Assembly (NCBI RefSeq): GCF_050624435.1
Contig: NC_134542.1
Coordinates: forward strand, 11,181,497-11,245,496
Reading direction: 5' to 3'
Length of the DNA stretch: 64,000 nucleotides
Source of the DNA: Tenrec ecaudatus
Taxonomy: Eukaryota; Chordata; Mammalia; Afrosoricida; Tenrecidae
Under the pieces are notes generated by a model. That model ran no database searches and was not told where the DNA came from. It was given only the letters and a program-made list of their open reading frames with translations. The translations under genes and the position numbers were made by a program. Every line of letters begins with the position of its first letter. The first letter of the stretch is position 1. Below are positions 21,880-32,896 of this stretch, piece by piece.

Positions 21880-23151
21880 GGAAAGGAAGTGGTCATAACA
21901 AACCCAGGGACAAGGGAACAATAAGCGATCCAAAATCAATGGCAAGGAGGGTGTAAGAGGCCTACTAGGGATTGATCAAGGGCAATGTAACCAAGAGGAA
22001 TTACTGAAACCCAAATGAAAGCTGAACATGATACTTGGACAAGAGGAAAGTAAAAGGAAATAGAAGAAAGAACTAGGAGGCAAAGGGCATTTATAGAGGT
22101 CTACATACAGGCATGTATATATGTAAATATATTTATATATGATGATGGGGAAATAGACCTATGTGCATATATTTATAGGTTTAGTATTAAGTTCACAGAT
22201 GGATATTGGACCTCCACTCAAGTACTCCCTCAATGCAAGAATACTTTGTTCTATTAAATTGGCATTCCATGATGCTCACCTTCCCAACACGATCACTGAA
22301 GACAAATGGGTGCATAAGCAAATGTGGTGAAGAAAGCTGATGGTGCTCAGCTATCAAAAGATATAGCATCTGGGGTCTTAAAGGTTGGAACATAAACAAG
22401 CAGCCATCTAGCTCAGAAGCAACAAAGCCCACGTGGAAGAAGCACACCAGCCTATGTGATTACAAGGTGTCAAAGGGACCAGGTATCAGGCATCAAAAAA
22501 TGAAAAATCATACCATTGAGAAATGAGGGGCAGTGCAGAGTGGAGACCCAAAGCCCATCTATACACAAGTGGACATCCCTTTACAGAAGGGTCATGAGGA
22601 GGAGATGAGCCAGTAAGGCTGCAGTGTAGCAACGATAAAACATACAACTTTCTTCTAGTTATCAAATGCTTCCTTCCCCGACTATGATGATCCCAATTCT
22701 ACCTTACAAATCTGGCTAGACCAGAGGATGTACACTGGTGCAGATAGGAACTGGAAACACAGGGAATCCACGACAGATGAACCCTTCAGGACCAGTGGTG
22801 AGAGTGGCAATACCAGGAGGGTGGGGAGAAGGTGGGGTAGAAAGGGGGAACCAATTACAAGGATATACATATAGCCCCCTCCTTCAGGGATGGACAACAG
22901 AAAAATTGGTGAAGGCAGACATCAGCCAGTATAAGATGTGACAAAATAATAAAAATGTATAAATTATTAAGGGTTCATAAGGGGAGGGGGGGAATGAGGA
23001 GCTGATACCAAGGGCTCAAGTAGAAAGCAAATGTTTTGAGAATGATGATGGCAACAAATATACAAATGTGGTTGACACATGAATGTATGTATGGATTGTG
23101 ATCAGAGTTGTATGAGCCCCAATAAAATGATTTAAAATAAAAATAAAGTCT
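21880..23151 (+). mobile_element. LINE-1 3'-UTR-like retroposon, copy 2, about 1.27 kb
   Basis: Begins 'ggaaaggaagtggtcataac' and ends 'gccccaataaaatgatttaa' plus an A-rich tail. The flanks are AAAAACCCCTCTCTT (21865-21879) and AAAAAACCCTCTCTT (23152-23166), a 14-of-15 target duplication, so both ends of the insertion are fixed. It has no open frame of its own strand longer than a few dozen codons. Its 5' end nearly coincides with that of copy 7 at 50.5 kb. Confidence 0.9.
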
Positions 23152-23244
23152 AAAAAACCCTCTCTTAGTTAGCAAATATAAAAAGTAATTCATCGGATGA
23201 TTGCTTCAGGTTAACAAAAGATTACAAGAGTTTGCCTCTTTAAA

Positions 23245-23470
23245 CTTCAGAAGGCATAGTGCACTGGTTAACGTGCCCTGCTGTTGACCCAAAGGTTTTG
23301 AGTTTGAACCCAACAGCTGCTTGAGGGAGAAAGACGTGACAGTCAGATTCTGAGGAGATTACAGCCTTGGGAACTCTATGGGGGCACTTCTACTCTGTTG
23401 TATAGTGTTGCTGTAGTTGGAATTGACAGGATAGCACTGGGCTTCATTTCTTTTCTACTTTTTGTTTTGT
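23245..23470 (+). repeat. AfroSINE
   Basis: 'gcatagtgcactggttaacg', 'gaacccaacagctgcttgag', 'gattacagccttgggaactc' and 'tgctgtagttggaattgac', with a TTTTG-rich tail. Related to the 'gattacagcctt' subtype. Confidence 0.85.
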
Positions 23471-23569
23471 TTGCTTGATTAGTAGGTAAAAGCTGGATCA
23501 TGATTTGGTCAAACCCACCCAAATCCCTTCACCCTCCACGCTGAGCCCCAGCCATGAGCTTGTAATCGG

Positions 23570-23715
23570 TGCCAGGCACTGCAGGAGGCATTCTGGTATT
23601 TAGTCATTACCGAAATCCTGGAACCCAAATTATCCCCAGTGTCCAGACAAGGAAAATGAAGCTCCAAGGTGTTTCCAAAGCCACAGAGCTAAGTCTTGCT
23701 GGAGCGGGCTAAGCA
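23570..23715 (-). repeat. MIR, antisense
   Basis: 'ggtgccaggcactgcaggag', then 'cagacaaggaaaatgaagct' and 'ccaaagccacagagctaag' follow the antisense order of a MIR core. Confidence 0.6.
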
Positions 23716-23846
23716 GCGACTGCATTTTTAAGGAACAACTCACACATGTTTGATCAATGACAGTATTGAAAATTCTGATCATAGATTTGGAGTCAGGGGG
23801 AAAGTATAATAGGAACACACAATTCCTTCATTTTATTCTGAAGTCC

Positions 23847-24005
23847 CATGGTGGTGGAAATGGTGGACGCATTTGGGTCACAAACTGAAAGGCAGGAGCT
23901 TGGAGTCCGCCCAGAGGCACTAGGAAGAAAAGCCTGGCTATCTACTTCCAAATAATCAGCCGTGGGAAACCCTGTGGAGCATAGCTTTCCTCTGACAAAC
24001 CACTC
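23847..24005 (+). repeat. AfroSINE, 'cctggctatct' variant, 3'-truncated
   Basis: 'ggaaatggtggacgcatttg', 'gagtccgcccagaggcac', 'aaaagcctggctatctactt' and 'aatcagccgtgggaaaccct'. It ends before the common tail. Confidence 0.78.
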
Positions 24006-24636
24006 TCTGCCAGAGAGCAAAAGGTTTTACAGGAAAGTGTAAGTCTTCAGACTTGTCCTTCTTTGGGCATGTTGGAGTCAGACAGAGGATCATCCATTTC
24101 ATGTGTCAAAATCTACAAGGGTGGTCACAACCACGATCAACACAGGACATGGTCCCTGTGCTTACCGAGTCAGGAGCTATCCTGGCAACTTTCTTGAGGA
24201 AACACATTGCCCTGTGCCTGAAATAAACAGGAAAACTCTGGGCCTCAAAGAGCTTCTTAAGAGCAACAACCAAGAATCTGCTCAATCTAGCCAAATCTGG
24301 TGGTTCAGCCAATGGAAAGAGCATAGTGGCATCACATGGGACAAGTTCAGCTTCAGTGAAGCTGCTTTCTGAAGGTGGACCCTATTGAGATGGTCTCCCA
24401 GGTAAATCAGTAAATCATTTACACTCTGTTAGCTGGGGGATGTCAGAGGAGTCGGTATTAGTCTGAGTTTACATCAGAAAAGTCTTAAACACAATTGTAT
24501 CCATGCTCACTTCTTTAAATGAAAGTTTCTTGTTTTTTTGGTGTGACAGTCAAGAGGGGATTGTTGGATATTTTTGTTCCAGCTATTTTTTTGTGGGGTG
24601 GGGGAGCAAAAAGTGGGGTAGGGCTAGAAATTTGGG
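24006..24636. other. Single-copy-looking sequence
   Basis: No repeat recognised. An 89-codon plus frame at 24103-24372 is opposed by a 72-codon minus frame and has no recognisable domain. Confidence 0.4.
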
Positions 24637-24648
24637 GGCATATTTATT

Positions 24649-25684
24649 TTTATTATTATTAAATCATTTTAGTGGGGCTCATGCAATGCTTATCACAATC
24701 CATCCATTCATGTGTCAAGCACATTTGTACATTGTTATCCTCATCATTCTCAAAACATTTGCTTTCTACTTGAGCCCTTGGTATCAGCTCCTCATCCACC
24801 CTACCTTCCCCCATGACCCTTGATAATTTATAAATTATTTTTTCATGTCTTACACTGTCCGGTGTTTTCCTTCACCCACTTTTCTGTTGTCCATCCCCCA
24901 TGGAGGGGGTTATATGTAGATCCTTGTAATTGGTTCCCCCTTTCTACTCCACCTTCCCTCCACCATCCCAGTATCACCACTTTCACCACTGGTCCTGAAG
25001 GGTTCATCTGTCCTGGATTCCCTGTTTCCAGTTCCTATCTGTACAAGTGTACGTCCTTTGGTCTAGCCAGATTTGTAAGGTAGAATTGGGATCATGATAG
25101 TGGGGTGGGGGTGGAGGCAAGGAAGCACTTAGAAACTAGAGGACAGTTGTATGTTTCATCACTGCTACACTGCACCCTTACTGGCTCATCTCCTCCTCAT
25201 GGCCCTTCTGTAAGGGGATGTCCACTTGTGTACAGATGGGCTTTGGGTCTCCACTCTGCACTGCCCCTCATTTCTGAATGGTATGATTTTTTGTTCCTTG
25301 ATGCCTTATACCTGATCCCATCGACACCTCATAATCACACAGGCTGGTGTGTGTCTTCCATGTGGGCTTTGTTGCTTTTGAGCTAGATGGCTACTTGTTT
25401 ACCTTCAAGCCTTTATGACCCAAACCCTGTATCTTTTGATAGCCAGGCACCATCAGCTTTCTTCATCGCATTTGCTTATGCACCCATTTGTCTTCAGTGA
25501 TTGTGTCAGGAAGGTGAGCATCATGGAATGCCAGTTTAATAGAACAAAGTGTTCTTTTATTGAGGGAGTACTTGAGTGGATGTTCAATGTCCATCTGCGA
25601 CCTTAATACTAAACCTATAAATATATGCACACAGATCTATTTCCTTATCATCATATATAAATATATGTACATATATTCATCTTT
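24649..25684 (-). mobile_element. LINE-1 3'-UTR-like retroposon, copy 3, antisense
   Basis: The plus strand begins with the reversed tail (tattattattaaatcattt) and continues 'atcagctcctcatccaccct', 'gtagatccttgtaattggtt' and 'gatagccaggcaccatcagc'. GGCATATTTATT stands on both sides (24637-24648 and 25685-25696), a perfect 12-bp target duplication. The 5' end lies about 0.2 kb short of that of copy 2. Confidence 0.9.
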
Positions 25685-25696
25685 GGCATATTTATT

Positions 25697-25869
25697 GGAA
25701 ATAACCCAACTCTACAAATTATCTGACAATTCTGGAACCTATTGGGACATCCTATAGTGATGGACTATGGTACAGGGGATGAGTGCGGGGGGTTGGCGGG
25801 TGGGCAGGGAGTGATCCCTGAGCTTATTTTATTGCAGCTTATAACTGTTGGTGAGTTGAGAGTAAGGCA
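25697..25869. other. Spacer without a recognised feature
   Basis: Single-copy DNA with a G-rich run near 25785-25810. Confidence 0.4.
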
Positions 25870-26048
25870 TGGTGAAAAGCTGACCCACTGAGGGCAGGGC
25901 CTCAACGTTATCACAGTTTGGGCTGACTCTGCAGGAGAAGGAGGAGACCACTCCCATAAACATTTCCCACAGGGGCAGTTCCACTCTGCCCTGTAGGGTC
26001 ACAGTGAGTCAGCATTTACTGGATGGCAGTGAGTTTATTTGTTTTGTG
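25870..26048 (+). repeat. AfroSINE, left member of an inverted pair
   Basis: 'acaggggcagttccactctg', 'cagtgagtcagcatttactg' and 'ggatggcagtgagtttattt' are clear; the head is weak. Confidence 0.78.
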
Positions 26049-26067
26049 CCTAACTTCAGTCTTTCTA

Positions 26068-26277
26068 CCCAAACTCACTGCCAGCAAATCCATGCCGACT
26101 CATAGTGACCTTGTAGGACAAGGTAGAACTGCCCCTTTGAGTTTCAGAGACTGTAAATGTTTACGGGAGTATAATGTCCAGCCTTTCTCCCTTGGGGTAC
26201 CTAGTGGTTTCAAACTGCCAACCTTGCAGATTGCACCCCGACTTTGCAGATTGCACCACTACACCACCGGGGCTCCC
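26068..26277 (-). repeat. AfroSINE, right member of an inverted pair, with small internal duplication
   Basis: 'aaactcactgccagcaaatc', 'taggacaaggtagaactgcc' and 'cactacaccaccggggctcc'. A direct repeat 'ctttgcagattgcacc' / 'ccttgcagattgcacc' duplicates part of the tRNA-like box region. Confidence 0.92.
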
Positions 26278-26401
26278 ACTGACTGTGGCCTAGAAGAAGG
26301 AACATAACAGGTAAGCCCTATTTGCTATTTGTGGCCATGAGCTGTTAGACTTCACCATCCCGTCTGTGTCCTAAGGAAATCCTGACTCTATTCCTATTAA
26401 A

Positions 26402-26608
26402 AAAAACCCTCAAAATCCACTGCTGTCAAATTGGTTCTGACTCACAGTGATCCTACAGGATAGGACAGAACTGTTGCCATGGGTTTGAGACTATAATCCG
26501 TTCTGGGGGTAGAAAGCCTCATCGGAGGAGTAGCTGCTGGTTCCAAAGTGCTGACCTTGTAGTTAGCAGTCCAATATGTAACCACTCTGCCTCCAAGGCT
26601 TCTTCCCT
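26402..26608 (-). repeat. AfroSINE, antisense
   Basis: 'ccactgctgtcaaattggtt', 'tacaggataggacagaactg' and 'gtagttagcagtccaatatg', with a short A-run at the tail side. Confidence 0.9.
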
Positions 26609-26867
26609 ATTAATAAGTAACGAAGACAATCTGGTGGCTCTTCTTGCTTGTTTTTGTGGAGCTAAGATCGTCACAAGTCTAATAGGTGATGGTTAGAATA
26701 TTATCGAAGTAATATTAGGAAAATGGGCTTTCTTGGGAGCAACTTTTAAATTTTGGATTCCCAGCTCATGTTCTACACTAACGCACATTCTGAATTGAAT
26801 AGCAAAAATTTAAATAAGGAAAAGAAAAAGGAAGACAGAAGATATCATCAAAACAATTACCACTGTG
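26609..26867. other. Spacer without a recognised feature
   Basis: AT-rich DNA between two antisense SINEs. Confidence 0.4.
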
Positions 26868-27068
26868 AACCAAACCCTTGGCCATCAACTCCATTTATAC
26901 TCAAGGTGACCCTGTAGGACGGCATAGAATTGCTCCTGTGGGTTTCTGAAACGGGGGGAGTAAAAACTATGGGGGTAGAAAGTCTCTTCTTTCTCTCACA
27001 GAGCAGCTGGTGGTTTTAAACTGCTGAACTTGGGGCTAGCAGCCCAGAGGTAACCACCATGTCACCAA
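26868..27068 (-). repeat. AfroSINE, antisense
   Basis: 'caaacccttggccatcaact', 'gaccctgtaggacggcatag' and 'ggtaaccaccatgtcacc'. A duplicated 'gggggtagaaa'-like segment lies in the middle. Confidence 0.88.
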
Positions 27069-27159
27069 TTCTAGGACTGGAAAGGATTTCCTTTTCTTTA
27101 TCCTGAAGAGTGTGAAAACTGCTTCTATTATTTATTTAACAGATAGGACTAGTTCTATT

Positions 27160-27205
27160 ATATATGTGTGTGTGTGGATATATATATATATATATATATA
27201 TCAGT
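27160..27205. repeat. (TG)n/(TA)n microsatellite
   Basis: A short TG run passes into about twelve TA units, roughly 27163-27201. Confidence 0.9.
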
Positions 27206-27431
27206 TGATTTAACTAATGATTCTACTATACGCATCTGTTGTTAAAAAAAGTAAAAGAAAACAGACATATAGGCAACCAAATTCAACAGCATCAAAATTT
27301 TTATATTTATATATTTTATAATATCAAAGGTCTGGATTAAAGCGTGGTGATATAAACATGATGGGATAGAATGCATTCACTTTGAAAGGATGCTTAGTAG
27401 TCTGAAAACCTACCCATAATCCAAAAATTAA

Positions 27432-27642
27432 AAACCAAACTCACTGCCATCGAGTCAAAGTCAACTCATAGTGACCTTATAGGACAGATTAGAACTGGCT
27501 GCTGTGAGTTCCTGAGATGGTAACTGTCTGCAGGAGTAGAAAGCCCTTTCTGTCTCCCTCTGAGCAGCTGGTGGTTCCCAACTGCTGACCTTGCAGATCC
27601 CTGCCCAACTCGCAATCACTCTGCCTCCTGGGTTCCTAGAGT
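27432..27642 (-). repeat. AfroSINE, antisense, full length
   Basis: 'accaaactcactgccatcga', 'accttataggacagattaga' and 'ctctgcctcctgggttcc'. The 5' box region is altered ('cagatccctgcccaactcgc'). Confidence 0.92.
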
Positions 27643-28273
27643 AACTATATAATGTGTAAAAAGCAGAATGCAAAATAGTATCTGACATTAGTCAGATCGA
27701 TGTTAGTCGATCTCATAAAGATAAACAATTCACGATATCATTATTATATAGGATTAAAAAAAACAACTACGAGAAAATGGTTTCCACATCTTCGACTTTG
27801 AAGACTGCGGTGAGGATGAGGGAAAGGAAGGAGGGAGCTGAGAGGGAAGGGGGAGAAAGACAGAGGAAAGGGCCACAGACCTGGGGCCTTGCTGGGACAC
27901 TGGCTCTATCCTGATGAGATGGGCTGGGACTGATGTTGTCCATCTTTTGCTTTGTCTGTGTCCTACTCCACACAAACAAAAAGGGCACAGCCTTCAAAAG
28001 CCCCCAGTGTCCTGGCCCATCAGCTCTAAACACAGGCCTGAGTGGCTACTAAGGGAGGAAAAATACAAAGTGAAGCTGACTCGATGGCTTTCCTAGCACC
28101 TGGGTTAGTTTCAAACAAATTAAAAAAAAACTAATACTATAGAGAATAACATCTGACATATAAACTGATCTTTATACAAATACACCCAAATAATAATACT
28201 GGTTGAGGCCTTTCTGTAAGAGCTGCCCTAGATCAGTGGGAGATCTGGGACTCTGGGTACTTACTCAGGACTC
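27643..28273. other. Single-copy-looking sequence
   Basis: Contains a purine-rich stretch (about 27790-27880) whose antisense frames are Ser/Pro-rich. No gene supported. Confidence 0.4.
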
Positions 28274-28288
28274 AGGAGTGACATGTTT

Positions 28289-29320
28289 CTTTCTTTTTTA
28301 AAAAAATCATTTTATTAGGGGTTCCTACAACTCTTATCACAATCCATACATACATCAATTGTGTAAAGCACATTTGTACATTCATTGCCCTCTTCATTCT
28401 CAAAACATTTGCTCTCCACTTAAGCCCCTGGCATCAGCTCCTCATTTTCCCTCTCACTCTCTGCTCCCTGCTCCCTCATGAACCCTTAATAATTTATAAG
28501 TTATTATTTTGTCATAACTTGCACTGTCCAATGTCTCCCTTCACCCACTTTTCTGTTGTCTGTCCCCAGGCAGGGGATTATATGTAAATCCTCGTAATCG
28601 GTTTCCCCTTTCCAACCCACCTTCCCTCCACCCTCCCAGTATCGCCACTGCCACCAGTAGTCCTGAAGGGATCATCTGCCCTGGATTCCCTGTGTTTCCA
28701 GTTCCTATATGTACCAGTGTACAACCTCTGGTCTAGCCAGATTTGTGGGGTAGAATTGCGATCATGATAGTGTGTGTGTGTGGGGGGGGGGGGAGAATTT
28801 AGGCACTAGAGGAAAGTTGTATATTTCATTGTTGCTACATCGCACCCTGACTGTCTCATCTCCTCCCCGAAACCCTTCTGTAAGGGGATGTTCAGTGGCC
28901 TACAAATATGCTTTGGGTTTCCAATCTACATTCCCCTTCATTCACAATGATATGATTTTTTTGTTCTGATGATGCCTGATCCCTGATCCCTTTGACACCT
29001 CGTGATCACACAGGCTGGTGTGCTTCTTCCATGTGGGCTTTGTTGTTTCTGTGCTAGATGGCCGCTTGTTTACCTTCAAGCCTCTAAGACCCCAGATGTT
29101 ATATCTTTTGATAGCCAGGCACCATCAGCTTTCTTTGCCACATTTGCTTATGCACCCATTTGTCTTCAGCGATCGTATCAGGGAGATAAACACACAATAT
29201 GATTTTTCTTTCTTTGATGCCTGATAACTTATCCCTTTGGCATCTCGTGATCACGCAGGCTGGTGTGCTTCTTCCCTGTGGGCTTTGTTGCTTCTGAGCT
29301 AGATGGCTGCTTGTTTACTT
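28289..29320 (-). mobile_element. LINE-1 3'-UTR-like retroposon, copy 4, antisense, subtype with internal duplication
   Basis: The plus strand starts with the reversed tail and 'tcattttattaggggttcc'. AGGAGTGACATGTTT (28274-28288) and AGGAGTAACTTGTTT (29321-29335) flank it, a 13-of-15 target duplication. The segment beginning 'tatgattttt' at 28951 starts again at 29198, a 247-bp tandem duplication also found in copy 5. A G-run lies at 28782-28793. Confidence 0.9.
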
Positions 29321-29339
29321 AGGAGTAACTTGTTTTGTT

Positions 29340-29575
29340 TGTTTTTGTCATTGGGTGCTGTGGAGTCGCTTCTGCTCCTGTGCCACAGACTGGAACACAG
29401 TCTGGTCCAGTCCTCATCCTTACAAGGTTGGGAGGAGGTTTGAACTCATGGCTTCAGCCACTGTGTCAATCCGCCTCCTTGAGGGTTTTCTGATGTCTCC
29501 CTTCTTCTATTCTTTACCAGGGTGGTGGCCTCTGGGACCAGGTCTCTCCTGAGAACGTGTCCACAGAACACATGC
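29340..29575 (-). repeat. Long composite SINE/RTE-tail element, antisense
   Basis: 'tgtttttgtcattgggtgct', 'actggaacacagtctggtcc' and 'catggcttcagccactgtgt' resemble the antisense RTE-type 3' region; the body continues to 'cttgcacctatttatct'. Confidence 0.5.
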
Positions 29576-29596
29576 TCTTGCACCTATTTATCTACC

Positions 29597-29785
29597 ATGA
29601 AAGGAAGCTTGGGTGGCAGAAGCAGGTGGCTAACCCAAAGAGCAGTGGTTTGAATCTGTGGTTCCGGGGAAGAAAGAGCTGGAGGTCTTCCGCACAGGTG
29701 ACAGGCAGGAACCCCCTCTGAGCGTTCTGCTCCGCAACAACTGGGGTGGCCACCAGTCAGCAGGGACTTGATAGCCCTCAAGTGA
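29597..29785 (+). repeat. AfroSINE, degenerate
   Basis: 'ggaagcttgggtggcagaag' head, 'gcagtggtttgaatctgtgg' and 'accagtcagcagggacttga'. First of three plus-strand SINEs in a row. Confidence 0.65.
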
Positions 29786-29950
29786 GCCTTTAGGGAGTGC
29801 AGGTAGCTCTGCAGCTACTAACGGAAAGGTTGGAAATGTACATCCCCCCAAAGGTGCCTCAGAACTATGGCCTGGCAATCTCCTTCAAAGGTCACAGGCT
29901 AAAAAACCTCACAGAGCACCCATCTATCCTGCAACATGTGGACGTACCAT
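29786..29950 (+). repeat. AfroSINE, 'cctggcaatct' variant
   Basis: 'gcagctactaacggaaaggt', 'atggcctggcaatctccttc' and 'acctcacagagcacccatct'. Abuts the previous SINE. Confidence 0.72.
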
Positions 29951-30057
29951 GTCAGAACTGGAAACTGTGTTCTTTTTTGGTGTCTAGCTCTCAAGCACCC
30001 ACAAATGGACACAAATGATGCTTCGTGACAGGAAAAAAGACCAGCATGTAAAAACGC

Positions 30058-30278
30058 AGAGGACCATCTGGTTGGCACCATAGTTATGCATTGGGCTGCT
30101 AACTGCGAGATCAGCACTTTGAAACTAAGAGCTGTACTGAGGGACAAAGATGAGGCTCATTCCCGCCACTAAGAATGACAGTCTCAGAAAGCCACAGGGG
30201 ACAGACAGTGCCACCCTGCCCACAGAGTCGCTGTGAGTAGGAACAGACTCAATGGCAGTGAGTTTGGTGTTGAGGGGC
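30058..30278 (+). repeat. AfroSINE
   Basis: 'ttggcaccatagttatgcat', 'ggctgctaactgcgagatca', 'agtcgctgtgagtaggaaca' and 'caatggcagtgagtttggtg'. Confidence 0.9.
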
Positions 30279-30985
30279 CAAACAGCTCCTTTTTGAAACA
30301 TCTCTTGGAAGCATCCTCCATTCAGAGGACCCTCAAAGATGACCCTTAATGTAGGGCACTGCCCCTGAGGGGTCCTGGAAATGGGAACCAAATGAGATGC
30401 CACCCTCGTTGCGATGGCTGCCAGTGACCCGTGAATGGAATGTGAGGGGGGCAGCATCGTGCCAAAGGTGGCGCCATGGCTTCTCTTTTCAAGCCGTGCC
30501 AAACCATCCTAAAGTTTAAAGATAAGAAAGGAACAGAGTAGTACTATTAAAGGCGGCCCCGGGACACCTCTGTCATTAAGAGGCTTGTGAGAGGAGGCTG
30601 CGGTGATGCAATCCTGGGTTGAGCGGCAGCCGCCACAGTCCCAAGGGGCAGGTAAGGTCAATCGCCGGCCCCTTTTTTTAAACGGGAGCAGTCATAAGGG
30701 AGGATGTCATTTCTGCTGAGCTTTCCAAATCCTGTTATTAGAAAATACCAGAAGTCAAGAATGCCCTGGAGATGAGTTCTGAAAATAAGAAACTCCTGCC
30801 TGCGACATTCCAGGAAGTTGATATTAGGTCACACAGTAGTGGGCACTCAAGTGCACAGAGGAAACATAGCTGGCCTATTACTTTCCTGATATTGACAGGC
30901 ACGCCTGTCTCAATAACTCTTGGCATTTGTAGAATGCATCCCTGTGGGCACAATGGGCCCGGAGGCACTCTCTCTGGAGATAGTA
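30279..30985. other. Single-copy-looking sequence
   Basis: Locally GC-rich near 30545-30665 (some CpG) but too short for a CpG-island call. Frames on both strands lack support. Confidence 0.4.
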
Positions 30986-31202
30986 GGCTCAACCAAACTC
31001 AAACTCACTGCCGTTGACTGGGCTGCGATTCGTAGCAATCCTCCAGGGCAGGGTCGTGCTGCCCCAGTGGGTCTCTAAATCTTTACCAGAGGAGAAAGCT
31101 TCATCTTTCTCCCACAGAGTAGCTGGTGGTTCAAACTGCCTACCTTTCGTTTAACACTCCCACAATGGATTAGCCAGTAAGCTCAAGTCACCCCGGGCTT
31201 CC
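30986..31202 (-). repeat. AfroSINE, antisense, with altered head
   Basis: 'caaactcactgccgttgact', 'ccagggcagggtcgtgctgc' and 'gagtagctggtggttcaaac'. Confidence 0.88.
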
Positions 31203-32077
31203 TTAGCTGACTGGGTCATCCAACACTGGCCCAGACCCAGGCTCAGTGGTACTTGAGAAAGCCAAATCTTGGTGCCTTCCAGCCTTATCGGTAGCAATTA
31301 GAGCACATTGGCACCTGAGTGAGACACAGCGTCCGGTTTCTAACCAGTAGGAAGCCTATCTTATGAAATAGATCTCGTATTGCTCTGAGTTCTAACACGG
31401 TGTGTGTGCCCTTACTAGCGTGGATCTCCATGCGTGTGCGAGTGTGCGTGTGTGTGTGTGTAAGGCATGGTGGATCTGATTTTGCCCAATATGGCAAAAC
31501 AAAGCGAATTCAGCCCGTCTATGCAAATCTGGCATCCCGCTATGGTCATCGCTTGGGCTCCGGCTGGGGTCAGGCACAAGCTGCAAGAATCCCCCAGGAG
31601 CTCACCGCGCCGCTTTCTGAAGCCCCTGCGAACATTCCCAAACACTTTCCTTTGCAGATCAACTCTGCATTCCTGCCACGGAAATCTGAACTGCTTCCCG
31701 GATCCATTCCCTGGCCTGCACACACAGCCATCTGGATTCTTCCTGATCGACACTGCTTGCCCTTTGCTTTTCTGTGAATGCCCCATGATTGTATGCATCA
31801 TATCATTGTCTTTTTGCTGATTCAAACTCTGCCCTTAGCCACTGTTAGAGAGTGTGCTCCCCCCTCCCCTAAACATATTCATCGAAAGCCTGGGCATATT
31901 TGGTTATGATTAAATCATGGGATTAAATCAGGTGGCCTTGGGTAGACCAGACTACTTTATATAAGGCAATCCAATGTCATACAGTTAATTTTAAGCAGCA
32001 GTGATACCAGTGGAGGGTGAGTTCTCGACCTAACCCTTCCTGAGTTATAGAAGAGCAAATACACGTCCACACTAGAG
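31203..32077. other. Single-copy-looking sequence with a short (TG)n
   Basis: A short TG tract lies at about 31441-31460. Five overlapping frames of 60-136 codons cover the region on both strands, which marks them as chance. Confidence 0.4.
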
Positions 32078-32282
32078 AACCCAATGCCATCGAGTTGGTT
32101 CTGACTCTTATTGACCCCACAGAACACCGAAGAATGACTCTTTGGCTTCTGAGCCTGTGAATACCTACAGGGGCAGGCAGCCTCATCTTAGTTCTAGAGA
32201 GCAGCTGGTGTGTTTGAACTGCTGACTTTGCATTTGGCAGCCCAACTCATAAGCCACTAAGCCACTCTGCCCTCCGGGGGTC
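32078..32282 (-). repeat. AfroSINE, antisense
   Basis: 'caatgccatcgagttggttc', 'gcctcatcttagttctagag' and 'cataagccactaagccactc'. A plus-strand SINE tail scrap ('ccacgagtcgggatcagcg') and (TG)n follow to about 32340. Confidence 0.88.
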
Positions 32283-32855
32283 TCCACGAGTCGGGATCAG
32301 CGTAATGACAGCGAGTTGTGGTTGTGTGTGTGTGTGTGATGTGTGTTACACCCAGACAGGCAGCACTCCCGGGGGAGTTGTTTTGGTTTCACTGGGATCT
32401 CAGCCTGACCGGGCACACAGGATCTAGACAAACATTTGTCAAATTGCTGGATTAATGAAGCATTCCGGTGTTCATTCGAAAAGATATTTTTTTCTTCTCA
32501 TGCCCAGCGACTAAAGAATCCACTCGTCCTACATTGAGCTTTTTGTTTTCATGCTTCATAAAGTGTTTCCTTCCCAGAAGCACAGAGATGCTAAGAATTG
32601 GAGCCACAGAGATGGACAGGGCGTGGCACCTCCCTCTGAAGAGTCAGGCGGAGAAGTGCCAGGAGAGTGGGTTCAAATGTTTCTTTCAAGATTGTAGAGG
32701 CTGAATAACTGGAGTTCTCTGTTTTATACACATCTCCCTCTTGACCTTGATGAATGTTCTCGAACAAGACCTTTTTCCATGAATCAGGACTGATCTTAGC
32801 TTGCCAGCAAACTTTCCGAAACGCACGTAGGCAGACAACCAACAAGATAGCGCGT

Positions 32856-32863
<8 letters not shown>
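32283..32863. other. Tail scrap, (TG)n and single-copy sequence
   Basis: After a short SINE 3' scrap and (TG)n (32322-32338) the sequence is unassigned. Confidence 0.4.

Positions 32864-32892
<29 letters not shown>
32864..32892. repeat. (AC)n microsatellite
   Basis: About 14 AC units; its right edge served as the insertion target for the next retroposon. Confidence 0.95.
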
Positions 32893-32894
<2 letters not shown>

Positions 32895-32896
32895 CT

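Noticed and set aside
24103..24372. 89-codon plus frame as a small gene
   Set aside because: A 72-codon frame lies on the opposite strand over the same bases, and there are no splice signals, domain or promoter features.
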